Source: CALITV01 sp964415795
Lineage (GTDB): Bacteria; UBP6; UBA1177; JAKLFG01
Length of the DNA stretch: 62,702 bases
Reading direction: 5' to 3'
NCBI GenBank assembly: GCA_964415795.1
Contig: CAYQBN010000014.1
Location: 1-62,702 of the forward strand
In this document: in pieces, positions 15,061 to 23,778 of the stretch
Numbering within the stretch: position 1 is the first letter of the stretch
Layout of the letters: the number at the start of each line of letters is the position of its first letter
Translations under genes and position numbers: made by a program
Notes under the pieces: model-generated
The model's database searches: none
Told to the model about the DNA's origin: nothing
The model's input: the letters and a program-made list of their open reading frames with translations, nothing else

Positions 15061-17229
15061 TCACTTCATCGTGATACCCACATAGCGGGTAAGCGGTCCT
15101 TTATCGGTCGGCTCGGTGAAGGTGGACGACACCTCGCGGAAGATCGCTCCGGTGCCGCGGAGGGTCGTTCCGGTACCGGTGTAGAGGCGCGGGTCGAGCG
15201 TGAAGGTCTCTCCCTCGAAGCCGAAGGGACCGGTCGCCTCGTTGAGAAGGAGCGCAAGACGCCAGTTGACCACGAAATCACTCATCGTGAGGCCGGGAGC
15301 CACATGCGCCCGGATCGCCTCTTCGACACAGAGGTAATTGTTGTTCCCGCTTTCGATGATCTCACGGAACATGAGCGCATTCTTACCGCCCTGCGCATAG
15401 AGGTATTGGAAGAAAAGGTAGGCGAGCGCGTAGTTGCCGTAGACCCGCACATTGTCGTTGTGCTCCCAGTAGGTGAGTGACTGCCCGTCGGCGATAGTAG
15501 CGAGCGAGTTGTACACGACGAGCCACTCGTTCTGAACCCCGTTGTAGAGGTGCATCGCCGCCATCGAGAGCCCCTCGTTTACCCAGAGATTCCCCATGTC
15601 GTTCGCCCCCTGCATGTCACCCTCGATGAGGACATTGCGATTGTTGTTGACGAGATGCTGGAACTCGTGGGTGATCACTGCGTAAGCGCCCGCCTTATCA
15701 AGGCTGTTGCGTGTGCTCACGAAGATCATGTCGCGCTCGTTCGACTGTGGATACATGCTCTTGGCGTAAAGGTCACCAGGGCTGAAGTAGCCGGCCATCG
15801 TTTCACCGAGATCGGCGAAGAGGAGCGTGATGGTGCCGTCCTGATTCACATCGCTCGGCTCATAGAAGTTCGTTGTGACGAGTGGGTAGATGACGGTGTC
15901 GAACTCGGTGACGATGTCGGTCAGTTCCTCTTCGGTTGCCCAATCGGACTCGGCATCGGCAAGCCAGATCTGCACATGTTCGCCCAGTTTGGCGAGCGTC
16001 GCCGCCACCTGCGTGTAACCCGAATCTCCCGCCACATAGAAGGTTTGCTTGTCACCCACCGTGGGAGCGAACGAGACGGTCGGCGCGAACAGATCGGCGT
16101 CGGTCGCTCCCTCCGGGATCCCGAAATGGGGGTCGATAAAGAGATTGAGGCCGGTTCCCGAAGACGCCGGCATCACGGCGCGCCGCATGAAAAGAGCCGG
16201 CAACGTGCCGGTCGCCGATTGGGTGTCTCCATTGGGCGACACATTGATGGCCATTATGATGTTCCCCTCATAGTCAGGACCAGTGAAATCAAGGTGGTCA
16301 CCATACTCGATGAGACAGTCGGGAGAACACCCGTCGTCGGCGGTATCGTTGCCGTCGTCACATTTCTCGGGACTTTCGAGCATTCCATTGCCGCACACGC
16401 CCGGCGTTTCGGCGGTACAGTCGGCGGCGCACCCGTCGCCCGCCGAGATGTTGCCGTCGTCACACTCTTCGCCCGGTTCGACGACGCCGTTCCCGCACAC
16501 GATGCCCTCATCGCTGCGACATGCCTGATAGAGTTGACGGCAAAAGACATTGACACATTGGCCAAGCTGGGTCATCGGGACATCTGCGCAGTTCTCCTCG
16601 ATGCACTTCTGCAGAGGCGCGAAGAGCGTCTGCGAGTTGGGTCCACCCGCCGCAACGCACTCGGCGATGCAGGCCTCGTCCCACGCACAGGTACGGTAGC
16701 ACTGATATATCTCGCCACAGGCAATGTATTCGCCCAATTCGCGGCACTCGGCGCCGCTGTAACTGCTGAAACACTTGAGATCGCCGTCAGAGCAATCCCC
16801 TACCACCGACCATTCGTTGTCGTAGCACTCCTCGATGATGTTGGCATTACACCGCAGTTGGCCGTCTTCGCAGGAGCGAATGCAGTAGGTCGTGTTGTAG
16901 CGAGTACAGTTATCAATGCAATCGGCGGTTCCGCTGAAGTAACGTTCCGGGTCTATCTCGGCACATTCGGCCGGCCCATCGCAGGTCTCCCCTTCTTCGA
17001 TGACGCCGTTCCCACATCCCGGGGGCAGAAGTTCGTCGGTGTCGGTAACCAGTTCATCGCCGACAAGTCCGTCCTCGTCGAGAAGCAGTTCGTCTCCGTC
17101 ACCGACCGAGAGTTCATCGGAAGACGCGTCCACATCAGTCACGGTCTCGTCGTTCACCGGCTTTTGCTTGCCGTCATCGCACGCGACGATCAAAAGTATC
17201 GCGGTTGCAAAACACAGGATCTTTTTCAT
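15061..17229 (-). CDS. Lipoprotein metalloprotease (M30-like) with Cys-rich DUF4215-type repeats
   Basis: A 722-residue surface lipoprotein: signal MKKILCFATAILLIVAC with lipobox, an Asp/Glu-rich spacer of about 50 residues, then a Cys-rich region with CGNGVVEPGEECDDGN and CGNGMLESPEKCDDGN repeats (myxobacterial disorder-type Cys repeats) and other disulfide-rich segments. The C-terminal half has the zinc motif HEFQH (about residue 518) and a downstream Glu in NLWVNEGLSMAA as probable third ligand, the arrangement of M30 hyicolysin-like peptidases. Start at 17229 follows GGAAGGAGG. Probably digests external protein; substrate unknown. Confidence 0.75.
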   Translation of the reverse strand: MKKILCFATAILLIVACDDGKQKPVNDETVTDVDASSDELSVGDGDELLLDEDGLVGDELVTDTDELLPPGCGNGVIEEGETCDGPAECAEIDPERYFSGTADCIDNCTRYNTTYCIRSCEDGQLRCNANIIEECYDNEWSVVGDCSDGDLKCFSSYSGAECRELGEYIACGEIYQCYRTCAWDEACIAECVAAGGPNSQTLFAPLQKCIEENCADVPMTQLGQCVNVFCRQLYQACRSDEGIVCGNGVVEPGEECDDGNISAGDGCAADCTAETPGVCGNGMLESPEKCDDGNDTADDGCSPDCLIEYGDHLDFTGPDYEGNIIMAINVSPNGDTQSATGTLPALFMRRAVMPASSGTGLNLFIDPHFGIPEGATDADLFAPTVSFAPTVGDKQTFYVAGDSGYTQVAATLAKLGEHVQIWLADAESDWATEEELTDIVTEFDTVIYPLVTTNFYEPSDVNQDGTITLLFADLGETMAGYFSPGDLYAKSMYPQSNERDMIFVSTRNSLDKAGAYAVITHEFQHLVNNNRNVLIEGDMQGANDMGNLWVNEGLSMAAMHLYNGVQNEWLVVYNSLATIADGQSLTYWEHNDNVRVYGNYALAYLFFQYLYAQGGKNALMFREIIESGNNNYLCVEEAIRAHVAPGLTMSDFVVNWRLALLLNEATGPFGFEGETFTLDPRLYTGTGTTLRGTGAIFREVSSTFTEPTDKGPLTRYVGITMK

Positions 17230-17336
17230 CGAAAGCCTCCTTCCCGTATGAAGCCTAAAACCCTTCTCCGTTAGCCCCACGATAATCTCCGCAGATGATT
17301 TTTCCAGAAAAACAGAGCCGCGGGAGACAGGACTCT

Positions 17337-18137
17337 CTACAAATACCGTCGCGGTGAAGCACCCTTTTTCCCCGCATAGAGTTCGATGTAGGGCTTTACC
17401 GAACTCGCCTCTATCTTCGGAATCAGCACGGCCTCGACTTGGAAGAAGCCGACCGATTCGCTCATAGTGACGAAGATACGGATGGGGCGTTCTTCACCCT
17501 TCTCGATACGCACCTCTTCTATCGACGAGGAAGAATACTGATGGATGTCGCCCACCTTGGCACCGGGACTTATGAGCATCGGGATGCGCGAACGCCCCTT
17601 CTTCATATCGAGCCCATCGGCGACGAGAACCACTCCCGCTTCGAGCGAGTGGACCTTCTGGTGCGCCATGTGACCGACGATCCCTTCGACGGCGAGCGAG
17701 CGCACGATGACCCGCTTGTCGAGGTCGCCGGGGTAGAGTTTCCCAAGGATGCGATCGAGTATCGGCACGGCGAACAGAAGCGCGGTGTGCTCGTGGTCCT
17801 CGCGGCCGACCGACATGCCGATGTCATGCATGAGGGCGGCACAGAGGACGGCTATGCGGCTCATCTCGGCATCGCCGACGCCTTCTCGCGCAAGGTTGAA
17901 CTCTATGCCAGATTCTTCGAGCAGGTCGCAGAGCTTCATCGCATTGATCGCCACCATCCGCATGTGGACCGGGCCATGGTCGTTGAAGTTGAGCCTCGTA
18001 ATCGAAACCGTATTGGCATACTCCTGAAGCGCTTTTAATTCGGGATCGGTACACAGCAGTTCGGCAGCATGACGCGGCAGTCCCGAGAGCCGCTTGAGAA
18101 GCCGTTGTTCTATCGTCGTTTCTTTGGGCGATGACAT
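17337..18137 (-). CDS. HD-domain phosphohydrolase
   Basis: A 266-residue cytosolic protein with H...HD...D metal ligands: HGPVHMRMVAINAMKL, ALMHDIGMSVGREDHEHTAL and downstream EAGVVLVADGLDMKKGRSR. Archaeal and bacterial relatives are annotated as HD-superfamily phosphohydrolases of unknown nucleotide substrate. Start at 18137 (MSSPKETT) follows GGAGGT by 4 nt; a TTG at 18173 would lie upstream of the -10 element. Divergent from the histidine kinase gene. Confidence 0.8.
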   Translation of the reverse strand: MSSPKETTIEQRLLKRLSGLPRHAAELLCTDPELKALQEYANTVSITRLNFNDHGPVHMRMVAINAMKLCDLLEESGIEFNLAREGVGDAEMSRIAVLCAALMHDIGMSVGREDHEHTALLFAVPILDRILGKLYPGDLDKRVIVRSLAVEGIVGHMAHQKVHSLEAGVVLVADGLDMKKGRSRIPMLISPGAKVGDIHQYSSSSIEEVRIEKGEERPIRIFVTMSESVGFFQVEAVLIPKIEASSVKPYIELYAGKKGASPRRYL

Positions 18138-18161
18138 GAACACCTCCGTATTGGCCAGCAT

Positions 18162-18190
18162 ACTAAATCGCAACCTCCTTTAGCCGTCAA
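18162..18190 (-). promoter_or_regulatory. Promoter of the HD-domain gene
   Basis: TTGACG (18185-18190), 17-nt spacer, TTTAGT (18162-18167) on the minus strand, leader about 18 nt. Confidence 0.55.
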
Positions 18191-18208
18191 GTAACCTTCC
18201 CTGTTTTC

Positions 18209-18237
18209 TTTACATGACCCTGCCGTACGGGTATCAT
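18209..18237 (+). promoter_or_regulatory. Promoter of the histidine kinase gene
   Basis: TTTACA (18209-18214), 17-nt spacer, TATCAT (18232-18237); start near 18244, ATG at 18267 with TGAGGAA upstream. Confidence 0.6.
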
Positions 18238-18266
18238 ACACTGGGCGTGGTCTTGAGGAATCGAAC

Positions 18267-19742
18267 ATGAGAACCGATCTACCTCTTTCTTTGCGGAACC
18301 TTGGTTTCGACACCGATCTTCTCGAATACCGCCACCCCGCCGGGACCTATCGGTGCACGATACGCCATGTCGAGGGCGCCATTTTTCACCTGACCCAAGA
18401 GGGCTATGTGGACGACGAATCGGTCGTCCGTATGACCTCTTTCCTCGGGAAGATACGACAATTACTTCAGGAACGATACGGCCTCGACCGATTCGTGATC
18501 ATCAACGAGATATCGCAGGTGACCGGCGGATCGCTCTATTCGAAACGCCACCTGAAGAAGGTTCTCTCAAAGTGGCATGGCATGACGGTAATCGGCGCCG
18601 GAGGATCGGCGCTCGTCAATGTGGTCGGCAAGATACTCGCCGTTCTGACTCCATCCGTCTCCATCAGATCGGTGCCCACGATGGAAGAGGCGTTGGATCT
18701 GGCACGGTCATTTGATCCCCTGACCCCGGGGAAACGATCTTCGACGAGAGGACCTTGGCATCCCACACTTCCGCCCCTCTACCATGAGCGTTTCGCTCAA
18801 ATGATCGATCTGATCGGCCGCGTCACTTGGGATACGACATTTGAAATGAAAGAATACAACATCCCCGAAGACGATCCCTTTTTCGACCTTTTTGCCGCGA
18901 TACGCATCATGTACAAAGATATCCACGAAATGATCGCGCGGGCAGAAAAGGCACGCAAGGAGGCCGAAAAGGCAAGCCGTCAAAAGGAGCGCCTCGTTGC
19001 CGATATCAGTCATGAACTTCGCTCCCCGATCACCGGCATCATCCTAGCCAGCGAACTGATCCTTTCTTCTCGCGACCACAGGGAAATACACTGTTGGGCA
19101 GAAAAGATTCGGGACATCGGCGTTCGAATGAATCGCATCATCGAAGATATCCTCGCAGAAGCGGTGGTAGCCTCCGACACGCTTCCGGAAGACGCTCAAC
19201 CATTCGATCTGGTCCATGAACTCTCCCCTCTCCTCGATCAATTCGCCGTCGAAGCATCGAAGAAAGACCTCCTCTTCGAGAACCACCTCCCGCCAGAAGG
19301 AGTGCTGCTAATGCGCAAGAATCTTATGAAGGTTCTCCGCATTGCCACCAACTTACTAAGCAACGCCATAAAGTACACCGATCACGGGAAGGTCTCGTTC
19401 TCTCTTTTCTACAACGACTCCCCCGAAAGCGGCCGCATCGTCTCCATCGAGGTAAGCGACACCGGTATTGGCATAACGCCGGAAGAGCAGACACATCTCT
19501 TTTCCCGTTTTTCCCTCAACGCTTCGACCACGATCCGTAAAGGAACGGGACTCGGTCTGGCGATAGCCTACGAGCTGGCCCGACAGATGGAGGGAACGAT
19601 CACCGTGAAGAGCGCCCCCGGCAAAGGTTCCTTGTTTTGCTTCCGCTTCCCTCTCCCCGCCGAGGCGCAAAACGAAGATCCTCAAGAAAAGAAGGTACTT
19701 ACCCGGGAAGAAGACGACCACCGAGGAGATCTCTCCTCCTAA
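18267..19742 (+). CDS. Cytoplasmic sensor histidine kinase
   Basis: A 491-residue kinase without membrane segments. Residues 1-220 form a sensor region I do not recognise (RFVIINEISQVTGGSLYSKRH, then TVIGAGGSALVNVVGKIL); its strand-helix pattern could be a STAS-like fold. A coiled coil (220-243) leads to the H-box ISHELRSPITGI (His249), N-box NLLSNAIKYTDHG, G1 VSDTGIGI, F-box LFSRF and G2 GTGLGLAIA. All catalytic blocks are intact. No response regulator is adjacent, so it is an orphan kinase here. It ends convergently 8 nt from the adenosyltransferase gene. Confidence 0.9.
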   Translation: MRTDLPLSLRNLGFDTDLLEYRHPAGTYRCTIRHVEGAIFHLTQEGYVDDESVVRMTSFLGKIRQLLQERYGLDRFVIINEISQVTGGSLYSKRHLKKVLSKWHGMTVIGAGGSALVNVVGKILAVLTPSVSIRSVPTMEEALDLARSFDPLTPGKRSSTRGPWHPTLPPLYHERFAQMIDLIGRVTWDTTFEMKEYNIPEDDPFFDLFAAIRIMYKDIHEMIARAEKARKEAEKASRQKERLVADISHELRSPITGIILASELILSSRDHREIHCWAEKIRDIGVRMNRIIEDILAEAVVASDTLPEDAQPFDLVHELSPLLDQFAVEASKKDLLFENHLPPEGVLLMRKNLMKVLRIATNLLSNAIKYTDHGKVSFSLFYNDSPESGRIVSIEVSDTGIGITPEEQTHLFSRFSLNASTTIRKGTGLGLAIAYELARQMEGTITVKSAPGKGSLFCFRFPLPAEAQNEDPQEKKVLTREEDDHRGDLSS

Positions 19743-19750
19743 GCCTGCTA

Positions 19751-20269
19751 CTACTTCTCTATCCCCTCGCGGGCATGGACACCCTTGTGATAGTAGTGCT
19801 TCACCTCGCGCATCTCAGTGACAAGATCGGCTACTTCAAGAAGGCCACCTGGCGCGTAGCGGCCGGTAATGACGACCTCGACATGAGGCGCACGACCATT
19901 GATGGCGGCGAGCAGTTCCTCGAGCGAAAAGAGAGCGTAATAAAGCGCGATGCAGGCCTCGTCGAGTATCACGAGGTCATAGTTGCCCTCTTTCAGGACG
20001 GCGGCCGTTTCGTCGAGCCCCGTCCGGGCGAGAGCGATGTCGTCCTGCTGTGGCTTTTTGACGATGAAACAGTCGCGGCCGTACTGTCTGACGACGATGC
20101 CGTCAAGTTTCTCGAGCATGTTCAGCTCGCTGTAGCGCATCCCCTTGACGAACTGGGCGATGAAGACTTTCTTCCCGGCACCCAGCGCGCGGATCGCGAG
20201 ACCGATCGCCGCCGTCGTTTTTCCTTTGCCGTTCCCCGTATAGACCTGCACCATTCCCCGTTCCACCAT
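19751..20269 (-). CDS. cobO: Cob(I)yrinic acid a,c-diamide adenosyltransferase
   Basis: CobA/CobO/BtuR family: P-loop VYTGNGKGKTTAAIGLAIRALG at residues 8-30, FVKGMRYSELNML, DLVILDEACIALYYALFS and VVITGRYAPGGLLEVADLVTEMREVKHYY. It transfers the adenosyl group of ATP to cobalt to make adenosylcobalamin. At 172 residues it lacks the basic N-terminal extension of E. coli BtuR. Start 20269 or internal ATG 20254. Last gene of the pil-malic enzyme operon, 4 nt after the malic enzyme stop. The organism therefore makes or salvages B12. Confidence 0.9.
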   Translation of the reverse strand: MVERGMVQVYTGNGKGKTTAAIGLAIRALGAGKKVFIAQFVKGMRYSELNMLEKLDGIVVRQYGRDCFIVKKPQQDDIALARTGLDETAAVLKEGNYDLVILDEACIALYYALFSLEELLAAINGRAPHVEVVITGRYAPGGLLEVADLVTEMREVKHYYHKGVHAREGIEK

Positions 20270-20273
20270 TCCC

Positions 20274-21569
20274 CTACCCCTCCGTAAGGAATCGTCCCTC
20301 GAGCGATCGACGATAGGTCATCGCATCGAACTCTGCCGCCCCGGCGACCCCGTCGGCGACCGCCGCTTCAGCCACCGCGACCGCCTCCTCGACGAGCACC
20401 CGTCTATCGAACGGTTTGGGGATGAGATACTCCGGACCGAACGACAGCGATTTCAACCCGTATGCCGCCAGCACCTCAACAGGGACCGGTAGTCGCGCCA
20501 CACGGGCGAGCGCCCTCGTCGCGGCAACCTTCATGCCGTCGGTTATCGCAGATGCGCGCACATCGAGCGCTCCGCGGAATATGGCGGGGAAACCGAGCAC
20601 ATTGTTCACCTGATTCGGATAGTCGCTCCGGCCGGTTCCGACGAGCGCATCGGGCCGCACCTCTTTGACGACCTCATAGGGCACCTCGGGGTCAGGATTG
20701 GCCATTGGCAGAACGATCGGGTTTTTTGCCATTGAACGCAGCATCGCCTCATCCACGACGCCCTCCACGCTCACCCCGATGAAGATGTCTGCTCCCCGCA
20801 TCGCGTCGGCAAGCGTTCGGTCGGGAGTCTTTCGCAAAAGGATCTCGTGCCACGGGCTGAGTTTGCTCCGCATCTCTTCACGAAGCACGCCGCTCCTGCC
20901 GCACGCCGTTATCTGCTCCGGCGACATACCGAGACGAACAAGATGCCGCGCAATGGCAACCCCCGCCGCACCGGCACCGCTCATTGCCACACGAACATCG
21001 GTCATCTTCTTACCGACGATCTCGAGGCCGTTGAGTATCGCCGCTGCTGCAATGACGGCGGTCCCGTGTTGATCGTCATGAAATACCGGAATGTCGACCC
21101 GCGCCTGTAACCTTTCTTCTATCTCGAAGCACCGCGGAGAGGCGATGTCTTCGAGATTGATACCGCCGAACGAAGGTGCGAGCGACGCAACGACCGCAAC
21201 GAACCGTTGGACATCGCGTTCGGCGACTTCGAGGTCAATTGCATTCACTCCCGCGAACCGCTTGAAGAGGAGCGCTTTCCCTTCCATCACCGGCTTGGCG
21301 GCAAGCGGACCGATGTCGCCGAGACCGAGCACCGCCGTTCCGTCACTTACCACTGCAACGAGGTTCCCTTTCCCGGTATAGTCATAGACGCTCTCCGGTC
21401 GTTCGGCGATCTCCCGGCAGGGCCATGCGACACCGGGTGTATACGCGAGAGACAGGTCTTCTTGGGTTCGGCACGGCTTGAGCACCTCGATCCCCACCTT
21501 TCCCGGGAATGGATGGCGATGATAGTGCAACGCATGTTCTTTCAGGTTCACCGTTTCATCTCCGTTCAA
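20274..21569 (-). CDS. NAD(P)-dependent malic enzyme
   Basis: A 431-residue short-form bacterial malic enzyme, decarboxylating malate to pyruvate and CO2. Family blocks are SLAYTPGVAWPC, YDYTGKGNLVAVVSDGTAVLGLGDIGPLAAKPVMEGKALLFKRF broken by the usual spacing, the divalent-metal Asp/Glu in NLEDIASPRCFEIE and VFHDDQHGTAVI, and the Rossmann segment MSGAGAAGVAIARHLV. No C-terminal phosphotransacetylase domain. Its ATG overlaps the pilD stop (ATGA), tying carbon metabolism to the pilus transcript. Confidence 0.95.
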   Translation of the reverse strand: MNGDETVNLKEHALHYHRHPFPGKVGIEVLKPCRTQEDLSLAYTPGVAWPCREIAERPESVYDYTGKGNLVAVVSDGTAVLGLGDIGPLAAKPVMEGKALLFKRFAGVNAIDLEVAERDVQRFVAVVASLAPSFGGINLEDIASPRCFEIEERLQARVDIPVFHDDQHGTAVIAAAAILNGLEIVGKKMTDVRVAMSGAGAAGVAIARHLVRLGMSPEQITACGRSGVLREEMRSKLSPWHEILLRKTPDRTLADAMRGADIFIGVSVEGVVDEAMLRSMAKNPIVLPMANPDPEVPYEVVKEVRPDALVGTGRSDYPNQVNNVLGFPAIFRGALDVRASAITDGMKVAATRALARVARLPVPVEVLAAYGLKSLSFGPEYLIPKPFDRRVLVEEAVAVAEAAVADGVAGAAEFDAMTYRRSLEGRFLTEG

Positions 21570-22414
21570 AAAACAAAAAGCCGAAGGAACTCGATATCCT
21601 TTGCAAAAAGCGCCACAACGCCTCCGAACGCAAGGAATGGCCCAAAATAGATCGCTCGTTCAAGATCGCTTTCGGTCCCCTTGATGTCCTCAACGGTGAG
21701 CGTTTCAGCGATCCGTCGATATCCGAGCACTTTTTTCATGATTATGAAAAAAAGCACGGCGCTTGCCGAACCAATGAAGAGTACCGGGACCACCGAACGC
21801 GCCCCGAGGTAGGAACCGAGCATCCCCATGATCATGACATCACCGCCCCCCATTCCGATCTTCTTGGTCACGATATAGAAAGCGATGATGAAGCCGAGGA
21901 GCACGCCTGCTCCGAGCAAAAGCCCGAAAACGGCCTCTCCAAGCGTCCGCTCAGGAGAAAGAATTGCATAAAGAAGACCACACGCCATCCCGGGGATGGT
22001 AAGGCGGTAAGGAACGATCTGATGGGTGATGTCTATGCCACTTATGACAATAAGGAGCGCGACATAGATAAGAACGAAAAGAAGATCGATCGAAAGGTTC
22101 CAGCGGAGATAGGCAAGGAGAAAAAGCATGCCGGTCAGAAGTTCTACAAGAGGATATTTCACCGAAATGGGGGCCTTGCAGGCAGAGCAGCGTCCGCGTA
22201 GAAAGAGCCACGAAAGCACCGGGATGTTCTCATACCATCGAATGGCATGGCCGCACGCAGGACACCTGCTCGGCGGCCAGACTATCGACAGATCGCGCGG
22301 TATCCGGTAAATGCATACATTGAGAAAGCTTCCGATCGCAAGTCCTGAAAGAAAGAAGAAGATCGCAAAAGCCTGACGAAACGCAGGGGTATGCAACAGA
22401 CATTCACTCGTCAT
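21566..22414 (-). CDS. pilD: Prepilin peptidase / N-methyltransferase
   Basis: Inner-membrane aspartyl peptidase that cleaves and N-methylates type IV prepilins. GSFLNVCIYRIP is followed by the cytoplasmic zinc-binding CPACGH...CSACK quartet of full-length methylating enzymes; the two catalytic Asp lie in SGIDITHQIVPYRLT and MGGGDVMIMG (GxGD). About eight membrane helices in 282 residues. Start at 22414 (MTSECLLHTP), overlapping the pilR 3' end by 11 nt; the longer frame up to 22552 is pilR-overlapping noise. Confidence 0.9.
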   Translation of the reverse strand: MTSECLLHTPAFRQAFAIFFFLSGLAIGSFLNVCIYRIPRDLSIVWPPSRCPACGHAIRWYENIPVLSWLFLRGRCSACKAPISVKYPLVELLTGMLFLLAYLRWNLSIDLLFVLIYVALLIVISGIDITHQIVPYRLTIPGMACGLLYAILSPERTLGEAVFGLLLGAGVLLGFIIAFYIVTKKIGMGGGDVMIMGMLGSYLGARSVVPVLFIGSASAVLFFIIMKKVLGYRRIAETLTVEDIKGTESDLERAIYFGPFLAFGGVVALFAKDIEFLRLFVF

Positions 22415-23774
22415 CGTTCTGCCGAAGCCCCAACTTATCCATGCGATACCGCAACGAACGCTCGGTGATCCCGAGAAGGCGCGCCGCTTCGCTTCGACTT
22501 TGTTTCGCTTTTTCAAGAGCTGCCACGATGTAGCGTCGCTCCGTATCGGCAAGCACGCCGTCCAGATCTATCGGATCGGCAAGAACAGTAGCCGTGACTG
22601 CCGGGAGTATGGGCCGCATCACCTTGATATCGTCCATCGTGATCCGAGAACCTTTCGCCATCACAGCAGCGCGCTCAAGGATGTTATGGAGCTCCCGAAC
22701 ATTACCCGGGAAAGGATGAGTTAAGAGAAAGCGCTCAACATCCTTGTCCAATTGCCATTCTCGCCCCATTCGCCGAGAAAGTACTGAAAGGAATTCTTGC
22801 GCAAGAGGAAGGATATCCTCGCGCCGTTCTCTCAGCGGGGGGATATGTATGCCGACCACATTAAGGCGAAAGTAAAGATCCTCTCTGAAACGCCCCGATG
22901 CCACCTCCTCGCTCAAATCCTTGTTGGTAGCGGCAATGAGGCGAACATGGGTCTCGATCTTCTCCACGCCGCCGACCCGCATGAACACGCGTTCTTGCAA
23001 CACGCGGAGGAGCTTTACCTGCATATTCTCGGAAAGTTCTCCCACTTCGTCGAGAAAAAGAGTACCCCTGCCTGCCACCTCAAAGTAGCCACGCTTCATT
23101 CTGTCGGCACCGGTAAATGCCCCTTTCTCGTAGCCAAAGAGTTCGCTCTCCTGAAGACTCTCGGGTATGGCCCCGCAGTTGATGGGGTACCACGGCGCAT
23201 CTCGTCGAGGGCTGTGGTCGTGAACATAACGAGCGATCACCTCTTTCCCCACGCCGCTTTCGCCGGTGAGAAGCACTATCGAATCGGTCGGCGCCACCCT
23301 ATCGGCGTACTCCAACACCTGTTTCATGGCCGCACTCTCGGCGATCAAGGCGACCGGTATCCCTTCCGAGGATGTGTTGTCGACGATCTGAGAGGCAACA
23401 GCGGCATATTCGTTCACCGCCCGGCGCACGAGATCCCTTATTTGGGCGACATTGAACGGCTTGCTCACATAGTCGAGCGCACCGATCTCGATGGACTTTA
23501 TCGCCTGTTCGGTCGAGGCATACGCCGTAATGACGATGATCTGTGTGTTGGGGCTTAGGCGCTTGATGCGGTTCAACAGCGCGATGCCATCTATTCCTCC
23601 CGGCATATTATAGTCCATGAGGACCACGGCGTACTTCTTCTCTTCCAGATGACGAAGTGCCTCCTCTCCATTCGATGCGGCCGTTACGACATACCCCTCT
23701 TTCTTAAGAAGGATATCGAGGAACTGCCGCATACTCAGTTCATCGTCGATCACCAGCACGCGCGCCTTGTCCAT
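22404..23774 (-). CDS. pilR: NtrC-family sigma-54 response regulator
   Basis: A 456-residue enhancer-binding activator. Receiver domain 1-120 with phospho-acceptor Asp54 (VVLMDYNMPG) and conserved Lys in YVSKPF; AAA+ domain with Walker A GESGVGKE, the sigma-54 contact loop GAFTGA, Walker B GTLFLDEVGEL; C-terminal Fis-type HTH RSEAARLLGITERSLRYRMDKLG. All complete. With its cognate kinase just upstream it should activate sigma-54 promoters such as a major pilin gene, which is not in this window. Confidence 0.93.
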   Translation of the reverse strand: MDKARVLVIDDELSMRQFLDILLKKEGYVVTAASNGEEALRHLEEKKYAVVLMDYNMPGGIDGIALLNRIKRLSPNTQIIVITAYASTEQAIKSIEIGALDYVSKPFNVAQIRDLVRRAVNEYAAVASQIVDNTSSEGIPVALIAESAAMKQVLEYADRVAPTDSIVLLTGESGVGKEVIARYVHDHSPRRDAPWYPINCGAIPESLQESELFGYEKGAFTGADRMKRGYFEVAGRGTLFLDEVGELSENMQVKLLRVLQERVFMRVGGVEKIETHVRLIAATNKDLSEEVASGRFREDLYFRLNVVGIHIPPLRERREDILPLAQEFLSVLSRRMGREWQLDKDVERFLLTHPFPGNVRELHNILERAAVMAKGSRITMDDIKVMRPILPAVTATVLADPIDLDGVLADTERRYIVAALEKAKQSRSEAARLLGITERSLRYRMDKLGLRQNDDE

Positions 23775-23778
23775 GCGT

